A DNA stretch of 64,000 bases. It comes from Phylloscopus collybita. Its lineage: Eukaryota > Chordata > Aves > Passeriformes > Phylloscopidae. Shown here in pieces: positions 25,511 through 37,756 of this stretch (position 1 is the first letter of the stretch; each line of letters starts with the position of its first letter). The notes under the pieces are model-generated. The model did not search any database. It was given only the letters and a program-made list of their open reading frames with translations, and was not told the origin of the DNA. The stretch spans positions 17,953,501 to 18,017,500 of the forward strand of contig JAJNNQ010000009.1 in the NCBI GenBank assembly GCA_027886175.1, given 5' to 3'. Made by a program: the position numbers and the translations under genes.

Positions 25511-25990
25511 TCAGTGACAAATGATATTGTTAAGGCACTCTTGTTGTTGAGTGTTTCTTGTTTTTATTTTTTCCCCAAACTGTTTATTCCTTAAAAGAAG
25601 GGAGCAGGAGAAGGTTTGCATTCTGTACTTGACAAGAAGAACCACAGCAGAGAAAATATGCAGAGGAAGCTGAGCAGTTAATCTTCTACACGCAGGTTTG
25701 AAAACTGCCGTTCTGTTCCCAAGCACGTTGAATTTATTTTGTGCATACTGTATTTCATTTATTTCTGCATATTGCCAGTGCTTGTTACAGGCCACAGGTG
25801 GTGTATTGAGATTGCAAGGCCTCAGGATGAAGATTCGCCAGGCTTGCTCTGTTTGAATTTGTCTTGATTTGCCTGGTGATGTGCCTTGTTTTTCTTGACC
25901 CCAGAGAGGCTGGGGAAGGCACCAGACCATAGCACCAGATAAAGGCATAGACATTTTATAGGATATATGCAACAATTTTAACTGCGGCAT
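25511..25990 (-). other. Unexplained 159-codon open frame in a GC-richer block
   Basis: This is the longest open frame outside recognisable transposon DNA. The minus-strand reading from 25990 to 25511 gives 159 residues with no signal peptide, catalytic motif or family likeness that I recognise. It has scattered cysteines, no clear domain pattern and a polar tail. The block at about 25610-25930 is less AT-rich than its surroundings and does not look like CR1 or an LTR. It could be a conserved noncoding element, an untranslated exon, an old unclassified repeat or chance. I do not call it a gene. Confidence 0.15.
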
Positions 25991-28900
25991 TAGTAATGGT
26001 ATTTTATCTGTAAGAGTGGTTCTTTATTTTTCTTTCTTTTTTTTTTTTTTTATTAATCAGTTACTTGACTAATAGTAATTCTAGAATTCAATCATTAGAT
26101 TTTCAAGAATATTAATTTTAAATTCTTGTCTTTATATGTTTCTTTCTTCCTCCTTTATCCATAAGAAAATTTTGAACATAAAACTGAAGCCTAAACTTCT
26201 GCAGCACCTTCTTTCTTTGGTGAAATAACATCAGTTCAATCTCCCACTATTAGAATTCATACCACTTTTATGGACTTCTTAAATGTTCAGACAGTCAAAA
26301 GGTGATTCTGAAATAACTTGCCTCTGTACAATAACTTTGCCTCTATCATGCCTGTACATGTTTCTTGCTGGGTAATAACAGAAGCTCCATTGCCTCTTTC
26401 TGCATAATTTCTTTGCTTTTTTTTTTATTTTTTAAATTTTTTTCTGGAAGTATTTAAAAAATAAAAGTAAAAATGAAATTTCTTTCTGATTTGCATGAAT
26501 AAAAGATAAAATATGGTAACTGATATCTTTACCTCATTTCACTGGCTATGCAATTAGTCAGTCAGTTGTATACATGTAATTCCAATCATACTAAAATGTC
26601 TACATTGCTTGCATATCATAAAAAATGGGATGTTTATTAGCAGAATGTTAAGTAATGATTTATTTTATAATAAATGGTCAACTGTGGTGTGACCAAGGTT
26701 TTCAAAATACAAATTTACCTAGAATAAGTTGTGTTATTTCATTGTTATTACTGATCGTCTTTAAAAGAAAGTTTGTCCCTCTCTTGGTGCTAAACATGAG
26801 CTAATAGAGCTAATAGTGACTTTTGAAAGGGATGAGTACTATCATCAGAAAAAATCTGCCACTTTGGCATCACAGTCTCTCATAGTCAGTGATGACAAAG
26901 CCATGCAGAGAACAGCCAAGGTGGACCTCATACTGGGAGGGGAAAGAAGAATGTCCAGAATTAGGGAGGTACCTTACTCCAAGCACAAAAGTAAATCTTG
27001 TGCACCTGACTCCTTAGCACTCCTCTCTCTGGGTGTAAAACTTACACAACTTCTAGTCTATCCACACCACTTAACCAGTTCCATGCCATTAGCCTTTCTG
27101 TCTGCCTTAATGTAAGTTAAGTTAATAAGATTTCAAGTATCACTGCCTTAGAGCAGTGGAACAATATTGCTGAAAATTAATACTGGTTTGGACTGTGGCT
27201 AAACCATTACCCAGACTGGCATTTTCTGAAACTGACTGAACAGCAGTGCTAGCTGAAATGTGAAAGCGTTAACAGTAGAAGGAAATACTGGAAATTTGGG
27301 TCTGGATGCTGTCTGGGGTCAGCCCAAACTGTGTGAGCATCCAGATGCAGCCTGTTCTGTGGCAAGGCTCTCTCAAGGATGCTGAGGACAGTCCAAGTAC
27401 TGATGGAGCCACTGAAGCTCAAATCTCACATGCAACACCATGTGGGGACTCCACTAACACAGCTTTAATTTAATTGCTGTAATCATCACCCAAACTTTTA
27501 ATAAGAAATGAACTTGACATGTAGACAAAAATTGTGAGATATTTCATTGCAGTCTGAAGACTTTTTAAGGCAAGGAAAGTTAGTACAATTAATTTATTCT
27601 CTGTGTAGGTAATTTTAGCTGTATTTATCAGTATTCAGCATTTCCACCAGTTGTCTTCCCCATATTTTCATTTTGATAAGGAGTATATGTTATTCTCTTC
27701 AAAATGGCTTTCACAGAATGTGACTTAAGAAAATATCACTTTTTCCATAACTAAGTGTTGTATAAAGTCTAAATTTAATAAGAGCCAAATGTCAATAACT
27801 TTTCCTGGTCCTAATTTTTTAAAGAGAAAGCACGTGTGAAAAAAACACCATTACCTGAACATCACAAATATTCATGACCGACAAATTTTTGAAGCAGTTG
27901 TAACTGTAGAAAAGTTCCTATTGAGGAATTTCTGTAGCTAAAATAGGCTTAGCATGAAGATTTTATCAAAGTTTCCTTTTGCTTCTCAGAGGCAAACTTG
28001 AAATAAGGCTTAATTTTCTCAGTCTACTTTCCCCCCACTTTTATATTTAGTGATAGGCATTTTAAAAGGCATAAGGAATATGCAGGTACAATACATGTAA
28101 CATGCGATTTAGGCTATATAGGAAAAACATTAAGAAAAGGGAAGTTGGAGTTAGAAAACTGAAAATTGATGAGAAGTTTTGGAGTGTTTTTTTCAACAGT
28201 GCTTTTCTATCCATCCATCTATTAAAAAATTTTAGCTTGCCTGTTTGATCTTGATATCTGCAGTATAACTATTCCTATATAATACATTGCTTCCCTTTTG
28301 TACTATAAATACACAAAAACACCATGAACCAACATATAAGTAATCATGTTTATTTTACTTTATTTTATGTTAGCAAAGAACATTGCACAGATGGTTTATA
28401 AAGTTTAATTAATAAAATATGACAAAGTGCGAACTCTTATGTAACAACTCATGCTAGTGGGACTGTTTGGGTTAGGACTGTTTTGTTTTTAAACTAAAAT
28501 TTCCTGAAGTCTTTTCTGCAATGTCTGTTTTATAATGATTTATTTCTTTTGGCATGTAGTGTCTGATATAGCCAAAGCAAATATTATTCTGACATTGATG
28601 AATTCTGTACTATCAAATTCCTTCATATTTTCAACTTATATTTGAAGTAAATTAGTTACACCTAGGTAGTTGGGATTTGTCTGAAACTTATAACTTTGTC
28701 CTTTTTTTTCATATACTTAATAGCCTTTATCTATTTTAGAATAAAACATTTCCCTTCATATAAGAAAAGTTGTTGGCTTGGTTCATAATAGTCACTTTGT
28801 TACAGTAATAAATAGCCTTTATTTGTAATAAGCAAACACCAAATAATGTTTCTTTAGGTGTGCAAATGTCAAATGAGCTAGTCTTTTTCCTTTTGCCATA

Positions 28901-30664
28901 ATATTTTGAAGCTTTTTATCTTGATCAATTTCCTTTTAATATTCTCTGCAAGAACATTTGACCAAATGCCATTTTTGTTGAAACATTAGTGCATGACCAG
29001 ATTTTTTGATCTTCTGCAACATTACAAAAAGTTATTCACAGGTTTATCGGAAAAAAAAAATAGATCAGAATGTATGTAACTTATGCCCCAAATTTGTTTT
29101 TAGGAAATTAAGGATATCTTGGAATATCCAGATTAAACAACTGAATATCAGGATTTAAAAATGAACATTATATTTCTGAAATGACTGGATTGCTGATATC
29201 ACCCTAAGGAAGTAAAAGATATAGGAAGTAAAACCTACTCTTTCACTTCTATAAATATGCTAGTATTAAGTCAACTGTAGTACCTCCAAATGAAATAGGC
29301 AGCTGCCAAATATTTCAAGTTGGAAAAGAAATGTATATTCAAAAATATATTTCATCAGAAGCCAAGCATAAAAGAGGTTGTTGCACAAAATGACTAGACA
29401 TCTTAACATTAAGCCAGATTTAGTGCCAGAGACTCAGAAGACATTACAAATCAAGACAAGGATCTAAGCCAGGTACCAGCAAGGATCTTCTTTCAGTAAA
29501 GTGGTAATATATTGTGAATTTAAAGAAAGCTTGCACTGCATGTTAGAAAAGCAGTATACCTTGGTTTGTGGTTTGATCGGCTTTCAACTCAAATCTTGCT
29601 GCATGGAGAGTGTGTCTCAGGGAAATCTTTCAAAGTGTCTGAGAAACAAATGGTTCTTCCCTGACTGTACCTCATGTAGTCATTTATGGCAAGAGTCAGC
29701 AAATACACTTTAGCATCTGTTTAATGTCAAGTATGTAGGCAAGTTATTTGACACAGTATGTTTAGGTTGTTTATTAGACTGTAGAAATTACTGTAATATT
29801 GGACTACAGTGCTGATTTACAGGTGAATGTTCAGTTATGATAATTGAACTGAGATGCTAAAGTGTTCTTTACATAGAAAACTATTGTTTTGTATCTCTAT
29901 TTTACTATATTGTGAGTTTCAGGTTCTAATTTAGGCATTATGGTGTCAAGTTTATAGACCTACTTGTGCGTTATATATTACAATTAATTCTTACCTTCTT
30001 GCCTATGTACAAGTATAAGCATTGTGGAATAAACTCATGGACTAGGTCTAGCAGGTGAAGCCAAGGAGCTGCTGAGACCAGAATAATGGTCACAAGTGCA
30101 TATCCACAGCAGAACAAGAATAGTGGAATTTTGAATGATACTGCTTAACTTAATGATGTCTTATTGACCAATTATTCAGTGCAGGATCTACCTGTGATAG
30201 AATTATTGCTGCATTTTCAGTAACTCTCTTCCACTTTTTTCCTACTCTTACTGTAATCTTATGTGGGATTCTAACTCTAAGCAAACATCAGGCATGCTTG
30301 ATGAATATTAAACTCTCTTTCATTCCTATTTTTTAACTGACTCTTTTTTATTAACTTGTTAAAAAAGGTTCATTTTCTGCTTTATCTCCAGCATTAAATG
30401 ATAAATAAATACATTCTTAAATAAATTCTGAAATGGGATGTGTTCTTACTGTAGACCAGAGTGATAGAAATATGACTCTGTTTAATCTCTCCATAGTTCC
30501 TATCCCAAAGCCAATATGTAGAAATAGGCTTTTAATCCAGAGTAGGACACCATATTACAGATCTTTCAGACCAGAATTATTTCTCTTTTGGTCTGCTTAG
30601 AGTAGTTAAAAGTGTTTTCTCCTCTCTTAAGCTTATCAGAAATGCCAACAGACTGAGAAAAAAT
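25991..30664. other. AT-rich DNA without recognised gene
   Basis: A 15-base T run lies at 26037-26051. A 99-codon frame at 26816-27115 (+) has no recognised motif. A GC-richer patch at about 27300-27430 resembles no family I know. The rest is AT-rich. Confidence 0.5.
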
Positions 30665-30681
30665 GGGGGGGGGGGGGGGGG
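30665..30681 (+). repeat. Run of 17 G
   Basis: An uninterrupted homopolymer G run, long enough to fold as a G-quadruplex and prone to sequencing-length error. The minus-strand frame at 30577-30762 reads it as polyproline, which is incidental. Confidence 0.9.
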
Positions 30682-31455
30682 TGTTGGAAGAGGGGAAATG
30701 AAGTTCTCTAGCACCTGTTTTACTTTACAGAGATTTTTCATTCTTTCTTGAGGTCCAGCCACTGCTATAACATGGCCATTTATTCAGAGCATTCACATGC
30801 ACACATACACCTTACATCTCACTAACCATTCTACAGACCCTGTCTGGCCACTTATCACCACACATTCTAGTAAAAAATATCACCAAAAATGATAACTGTG
30901 TCAACACATGGCCTAACACATGGCCTTGGGCACTTTGTAATGATGTAAGGTATTTTGAATCATGTTTCATGTAAAATATATCTCTCAGGAATTATTTTGT
31001 TCCCATGCCTTTCATTAAAGCTGTCAATCTAAGATTGCTTAGTAATATTAAGAATGGCCATTACCATTTTTTAAAATATTCTTAGTATCTGCAATTTGTG
31101 TGATATCAATGTAGAAAATATTGACATTCATAAAAGATTACTCAGTCTTTTCTGAATAAGTTCAACTGTTTCCATAAATTACAGCACATTATTTATTTTG
31201 TACAAGTTTGTCAAATTTACTCTGAATAATTTACTCTTCTCATAATATTTTCTATATTTAGTATTTCATTAAGTATAAATCAATATGTACATTTATATCT
31301 AAAATTGGAGCAGAGCTTTTGCACACAGAACTATTTTGAATACCGACTGCATGCATAATAGCAAGGAATAGCAGCTCATTAAAATGTTGAACCAGTGGTT
31401 AAGCAAGGAATGTTCTCCATTCCTATAATGTAAAGTATTCTGAGAAAAATATTTT

Positions 31456-31662
31456 CATAGAATCATAGAATGGTTTGGGTTGGAAAGTAGATTAAAAAAT
31501 CATCTAGTTCCAAAGCCCTGCCATGGACAGGGGCACTTTCTATTAGACCATTTTGCTCAAAGCCCCATCCAACCTGATCATTAAACACTTCCATGAAAGG
31601 GGCAGACACAGCTTCTCTAGTCAGCCTGTTCCAGTGCCTCAACCATTCTGTGACTCTGTGAT
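31456..31662 (-). mobile_element. CR1 LINE 3' end, minus orientation
   Basis: The plus strand begins CATAGAATCATAGAATGG, the reverse complement of the CR1 terminal repeat, and continues with GGGTTGGAAAG, CCTGCCATGGACAGGG, CCCCATCCAACCTGATC and AGCCTGTTCCAGTGCCTC. The other end does not continue into CR1. It closes with CCATTCTGTGACTCTGTGAT (31643-31662), which is the CR1 terminal repeat in the opposite orientation. The copy is therefore bounded by inverted tails. Confidence 0.85.
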
Positions 31663-34109
31663 ACTTGGCAAGGGGTGAAAATAAATAAGAATAGCATTTT
31701 CCATAGCAGCTGATATGCAGAGTGGTTCATTATTACAAATACAAATTTTCCCATTATTTCCTCTAAGTGAGGACCTGATGTTTTTTGGGGATTTTTTTGA
31801 TCATCTCTACATAATTTAATTTCTTGTCACGAGCAAATGACTGTCTCAATGACTTTCTTTCACAGATAACATTCTGGTTAACTTCTCAATCAACATTACA
31901 TTTAATCAGCTGTTGCTTGCTTGAGGCTAAAGTTTTCCTCTGATGGTATCTACACTGGATGTAGACATCTTTTGGCTAGCTTGAGACATTTTTCATTTTG
32001 AGACATTTTCTATCTCCTGCTTTTGTCAGTTTAAGTATGTAGGGTCTCTCTTTATCTCCAGCACACATACTATGTAAGACCCCTTTTGTCAAATCACTTC
32101 TATCTTTCAATGCAAAACAGTCCTTATAAAGAGCTGTTTCCTTCTATTGAGTTACACTGTTTTTACCTTCACACTTTGCTTTCCTCTTAAAGTTCTAAGT
32201 TATTTTCTTAAGTCCTCAGTGCCTATATCCTTTCAGTTTACAGAATACAGAATAAGATCATAATTTTGTCATGGGGCTAAGGTTAGTCTCTGTGTATCTA
32301 GATTACCTGGTGAAATCACTATGACAACATTTATTCTTGGAGATCATGTCTGTACATGCTGATCCATGAAAGTCATTCAAAGTACAGTTACATGCCCAGT
32401 TTACCAGAACTACTGCTGGCTTAGCATGATCATATATCAAACACTTGAGGTAGGCATGGACCTCACAGATGACACTCTGTATTCCAGTAGGTTTTTAGCT
32501 AGCTGCTTGCTTTTCCTGTTGCTACTGATAGTAATTCCTGGAAAACTAGAATTTGGGTTGAAGATCCCTGCTGCTCCTGCCTTCTGCTTTCAAGGTTAAA
32601 AGTTTTCACAGTAAGAAGATGTATCTGGTTTGTTTGTCAGTAGCCTTCTATTTACACAGACATAGCACTGATATTAGAATTTTATCAATTATATTTTGGG
32701 TTTAGCATAAGAAGTCTAGGAATAAACTATATTTTTGCTTTAACATTCATTAAGCTCATATATCAGCAGTCTGCCCTTAGCTTGGATATAATATTTTTGT
32801 TGTCAGTCACTTTAATGGAATTTCCTAACACTACCTGCTGCACTGCCGGATACATTGACTGACTGCAAGTTCCACAGGGTGACTTGGTTCATGAGAAGAA
32901 CTGAAATGAGCAGCATATTGAAAATGTTGCAGAACTGTACTATTTCAGCCTAGAAAAAGTCTATTTCTGTATATCTCTGATGAGATAATTCATTGTGTCA
33001 TATGCCACAAAATGAACATTTCTACTGTATCACTCTCGTTTTCTTATTATGGTCAAAAGGAATATAACAATATATGGCGGGAAAGATTTCAAATTAGCCT
33101 GCTCTTAATAATCTAATCAAAACACACCAGATGTATTTTCTAGTTTCAACAATACTAATACTAAATGCCCAAATAAATAACAAGAAAATCCATATTAATT
33201 GCCACCTAGAATACCTGTAAAAGATGTTATTCTATCTACCTTCTATAGTATCATGTTATGGTTTCCAATGTTCCTCTGGATGACAAAATTAATGATTTTT
33301 TCTCAAGAAAGAAGTATTATAGAGGTATTATAAGAAATATGCAATGACCTGAGCTATTTGGTGGGAAAACCATGATGTTTATATTTCCCTTCTTAACAAT
33401 TCCACTTGGGTATATTTTTCTATGTCCCAAGTGCATGCAAGTCTGTTACTTTCCAACTGGTTCCCATATTTTTGGTAGCTTTACAACAGATCACCCTAAA
33501 TGAATTGACAAAAGGGCAATTCTTTGTTGTGTAGTGATTTCCTTACTTGTTCAGGCTTGACCACAGGAGGCATTCACAGACCTTATAGCCAAAAAGCGGC
33601 AGTGATCAGCTGGACACCAGCCAGTTCTGAAAACAGGTTAAAATCAGCTCAGACCAAGGTAGGCCTTGGTGAAACAGACACCCTGTTCTGTCATGTCATA
33701 ATAAAATTTAACTCCTGATTTAGTACTGGCAAAACCTTATTTGCTGGAACCTACTGCATCTTCTGAGTGTTGACTGTAATTTTATTGGTAAGTGATCAGG
33801 TTTTGTGCAACTACTTCCAGGAAATTGGAAACTGTAAGAAGATTATAATGATGGCTTCAGAATATCCCAGTACTGTTATCTTTTTCCTGATGTCCAATAA
33901 AGCACATCCAGCTCAGCATACCTGGAAACTGTATCCGGGCAGAGTATATATCCAGGGAATTCCAGCACATTTCCCATACAGTATTATTGTATAGATGGAG
34001 TTATTACTGCATTCATTCATGCTAAGATACAGACTTTTCAAGATGTAAGTACAAGGTACAATGGAGCAAGTCTTCCCCAAGACCAGTAACTCCTTGAATT
34101 AATGGAATT
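31663..34109. other. AT-rich DNA without recognised gene
   Basis: No recognised gene or repeat. Frames at 32366-32599, 33524-33718 and 33767-33994 (all +) show no family likeness. The patch at 33550-33710 is slightly GC-richer but unclassified. Confidence 0.5.
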
Positions 34110-34545
34110 CACAGAATCACAAAATCCTCAGTTGAAAGAGACCCACAAGAGTCATACAGTCCAATTCCTGGCCTGCACAGGACAGCCCCAAGAATCACAC
34201 CATGTGTCAGACATTGTCCAAACATTTTTTGAACTCTGTTAGGTTTGGTGCTGTGACCACTTCCCTGGGGAGCCTGTTCCAGTGCCCAAACACCCTCTGG
34301 GTGAAGAATCTTTTTCTTATATCTAACCCAAACCTCCCCTGACACCACCTCAGACCATTCCCTTGGGTTCTGTCACTGGTCACCACAGAGATCAGTGCCT
34401 GCCCCTCCTCCTCACAAGACAGTTGTGACTGCAATGAGGTCTCCTCTCAGTCTCTTCTTCTCCAGGCTGAACAGACCAAGAGACCTCAGCTGCTCCTCAC
34501 ACAAGACTCTGCAGGACTTTGATATGGTACAGCAGCTTGAGAGAG
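34110..34545 (-). mobile_element. CR1 LINE 3' fragment, minus orientation
   Basis: The plus strand starts CACAGAATCACAAAATC (the degraded terminal repeat in reverse) and runs through the CR1 3' landmarks in reverse: GAGCCTGTTCCAGTGCCC, CCTCTGGGTGAAGAATC, TTCTGTCACTGGTCACC, CTTCTTCTCCAGGCTGAACAG and CCTCAGCTGCTCCTCAC. The minus frames at 34109-34348 and 34207-34434 are readings of CR1 3' sequence, not genes. The 5' side is truncated, as usual for CR1. Confidence 0.9.
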
Positions 34546-36961
34546 GCAAGGAGGAGGGACCATCAAAAACCCATGAGTGAAATTCCATGGGATGGAATTA
34601 ATAAAAACACTAATATAGCTGGTCAGTCCTTTGAAAAACTACAAAATCACATGGAAGTTTTAATGGAGATCATTGATTTTAGTTATCTGATTGATTATGG
34701 ATTTTGTCTGGTACCCTTGGTATTCTCGAGCCATTAATGTTGTTACTGTGTCTAATCAAACCACAGGCAGAGTACACTTGTTCTAGCAGTTGTCTCATCT
34801 ATTACATTCCCAAATTCTAACTGTTAGCCTTTTCCATTGATAGTATAATCTCCCATATCCCTTGCTCAAAATCACTTGAAAGTCCTTCATATTAAAACTC
34901 TCTGACATGTTACATCTGGAACTTTGCTTTCTCTGTTACTATGGCCTTTTCTTCTGCCTTATTTTTGCCCTTAAAAGCTGTGATAGATCTTATCTTACTG
35001 TGTTATAGTATTAGATATATTAGACAGCTTAGACAGATGTTACATAGTATTGAAAACTCTCAATTATTTGATTAATCTTTAAGAAAAACAAAACCAACCA
35101 AACAAAAACAAAACAAAAAAACCCACTTGCAAAGTGTCCAGAAATAGCTGTCAATAAATATTCAAATTTTGAAAAGACCACACTGCTTGTAAGGACTTTA
35201 CCAGTTTGGTAAAGAAGATAAAAGGAGGACATGATGTCAGTCAATTTTCTATAGTTCAATTTGTGGCCTCCTTTAATTGATTGAGGATTTTTTTTTTAGG
35301 ATATGGAAATGAGACAAATTCATATTCAAAACAATCATGCTATTAAAAATTAGCATAATTAAGTAATCAAACAATCTGAGTAATAATGTGATGTTTTCCA
35401 CGATTTTTAATCTTCAATTTCAGATTAAGTGTACCTTGAGAGAATCACTTTAACTCCATCAAAAATTCTAATCTTGAAGAAAATATATGTTAAATTTTTT
35501 AAAAAAATTTATACCAGAGATCTGACCAGATTATTCTTTCTCATGCTGATATCTAAAAGTGCTAGACCATGAAAGAAGAAATCATGAATGCTAATTCTTG
35601 TATTTGAAGTTGGTTTCAGTTTAGACCTTCTGTCTAATTAAATCTGATACTTTAAGCTCTCTAACTTTATGGTAGGGTTTCCTATCACCCTAAAATGTTA
35701 ATATTTCATTTTTTGTTCAGCATTAATATATAATATTTCAGTATTAGAACATGAGGAGTTTTATTTTACCTCATTTGGTATTTCAGCTTTCAGTAAACGA
35801 GGTTTTCATTAAGGAACAGCTCGGTTTATATGTTTATAAAAGAAAATTCATTTATCAGAATTTCTTATTAAACTCTGTCTAGAAGAAGTAGAAAGCTGGA
35901 TGATAGCAGGTAATGCACATGACCAATGAAAAAGAACTTTTTGGAGTAATTAGGATAATTACTAAAAAGAATAATTAGACACATAAGATAAGTTGAAAAT
36001 ATGCATATTTCTCCTGTATCAGCTGTAATCAGCTGTAACACACAGAGATCTTAAATAATAACAGGTAAAATTATGGCACATATTTTACTTTGCATAAGTC
36101 CCATTAAACCTCTTGCAAAACTTCATTAATTCAAGAAACTTGGGATTTCATCCCATTTTTGACTTCTTTGGTACTGTTTCCTTAAAAAAGAGAGTTAATG
36201 GAAGGAAGAGGAAATTGAGAATAAAATATAAAAGAAAATAAAGTAAGAAAAGTCTTAGTTATGCTAATGTTATAATATTTTTCCCAGTCAATATTGTTGC
36301 AACATTCAGGAGAAAAAGCAAAGCAAACAAACAAACAAAACACAAACACAGACTCAACAAACTATAAATGATAAACTAAATGCAATGATTACAATACTTT
36401 GCAACAATTCAATAACATGCTTTGGTTCATTTCCTGTGGTGGTCGTATTTTAACTCTTTGTTTAGAATGAAAATTTTTAAGGTTGTTATAAAACATTCTT
36501 GTAGTTCCTGGAAGGGCTAAATTCTTTAATATATAAAGGAAATAATAGTTTATTTAATTTAGTTTAAAGGAACAACAAAAACATAGACCAAACAACATGT
36601 ATTGGCTATATTAATTACATTCTGCCTAACAAGGCAATCTGTCCATGTTGCTACAGTATTATTTCTATGTAGATTCATAAACCCATTACCAGCCATTAAT
36701 GATGTATTTATTTAAGCAATCAAGCATGGAAGTGGCTTTACTGTCAGAGATATGATGTATAACCTAACAGTCATTTGGTTAATGAGGAACAGGAAGTGCT
36801 TTTTAACCAGGACAGGTATTTTGTTGGCAGTGTCACTAATTACCCTGATAAGTTGTTACATGAGGATTCTGCATGCAGAAATTTTACTGGTTTTCCTCTC
36901 TCTGTAGCCACAAGAGAAAGAAATCCTTTTCTTTTTCTAACTGCTTGTACTATTTATGATA
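34546..36961. other. AT-rich DNA without recognised gene
   Basis: No recognised element apart from short A/C-only tracts at 35085-35125 and 36320-36350. The frames at 34519-34737 and 35029-35259 carry no motif. Confidence 0.5.
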
Positions 36962-37045
36962 AAATCATAGAAAAGTCTGGGTTGGAAGAAGCCTCTAAAG
37001 ATCATTTAGTCCTATATCCCTGACATGGGAGGGGATATAACTGGA
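36962..37045 (-). mobile_element. Short CR1 LINE 3' end, minus orientation
   Basis: AATCATAGAAAAGTCTGGGTTGGAAGAAGCCTCTAAAGATC is the reverse of the CR1 terminus; about 80 bases are recognisable. It overlaps the end of the plus frame at 36775-37023, which is therefore not a real gene. Confidence 0.75.
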
Positions 37046-37093
37046 TTATAACTTTGTTCAAAGGCAGTGTATCTCAATTCAGTGCTTCTCATA

Positions 37094-37170
37094 AAAAAAC
37101 AACCACACACAACAAACAAACAAACAAACAAACAAACAAAAACCCAACCAAAAAAAAACCCCACCACCAC
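37094..37170 (+). repeat. A/C-only simple tract with (AAAC)n
   Basis: Contains six or more AAAC units, then CCAACCAAAAAAAACCCCACCACCACCAC. It has almost no G or T. Confidence 0.9.
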
Positions 37171-37619
37171 CACTAACAGAACATTCCTACTATTTACATT
37201 TTGGGTTGTATTCTTTGATGTAGCATTATCTGTCAGCTACATTGAAAAAATGCTGCAAGAATCTCTTTCCATAAGGATAGACCTAATAGACTTAAAGAAT
37301 GCATAAGACAGAAGAAAATTTAATATTCTTAAAACTGGATGAAGAGTAATTAAATTTTATGGTGTTGTCTTACAGACATAGCACAAATGAAATTAATGGA
37401 CTAAGTATGTGTTTAAATACATAAAAAGATCAAGGTCTAAATCTGTTTTATAGTCTGCCAGCAGTCATACAAGTCAAGTACCTCTTATTCAAGTGTCAAG
37501 AACCTATTATTCAAATGTTGCTATCTTCTTTCTGTGAAAGTAATGATAAGTAAATATATAAAAAAGGTAAATGAGTGTTTAAATGTTATTAGTTTCTGAA
37601 GGAATAAAGAGATGTGTGG
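37171..37619. other. AT-rich DNA without recognised gene
   Basis: Spacer between an A/C-only tract and a T/G-only tract; nothing recognised. Confidence 0.5.
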
Positions 37620-37756
37620 TTTAGTTAGGTTTTTTTGTTGTTTTGTTTTGTTTTGGTTTGGGTTTTTTTGTTTGTTTGTTTGGTTGATTGGTTTTGGTGT
37701 GTGTGTTGTTTTTTTTGGTTTTTTTTTGTTAGTTTTGCTTTTGCAAGGGGGGGGGT
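37620..37756 (+). repeat. T/G-only simple tract
   Basis: TTTG and GTTTT units with GTGTGTGT and a G run near 37747-37755. The low-complexity hydrophobic frame at 37612-37803 is a translation of it. Confidence 0.9.

Noticed and set aside
26816..27115. 99-codon plus-strand frame
   Set aside because: No motif or family likeness, and its length is within chance expectation over 64 kb.
34207..34434. 75-codon minus-strand frame with protein-like sequence, also echoed at 53377-53649, 55779-56144 and 60640-60867
   Set aside because: The shared peptide is a translation of the conserved CR1 3' region, present in each CR1 copy; it is not a gene family.
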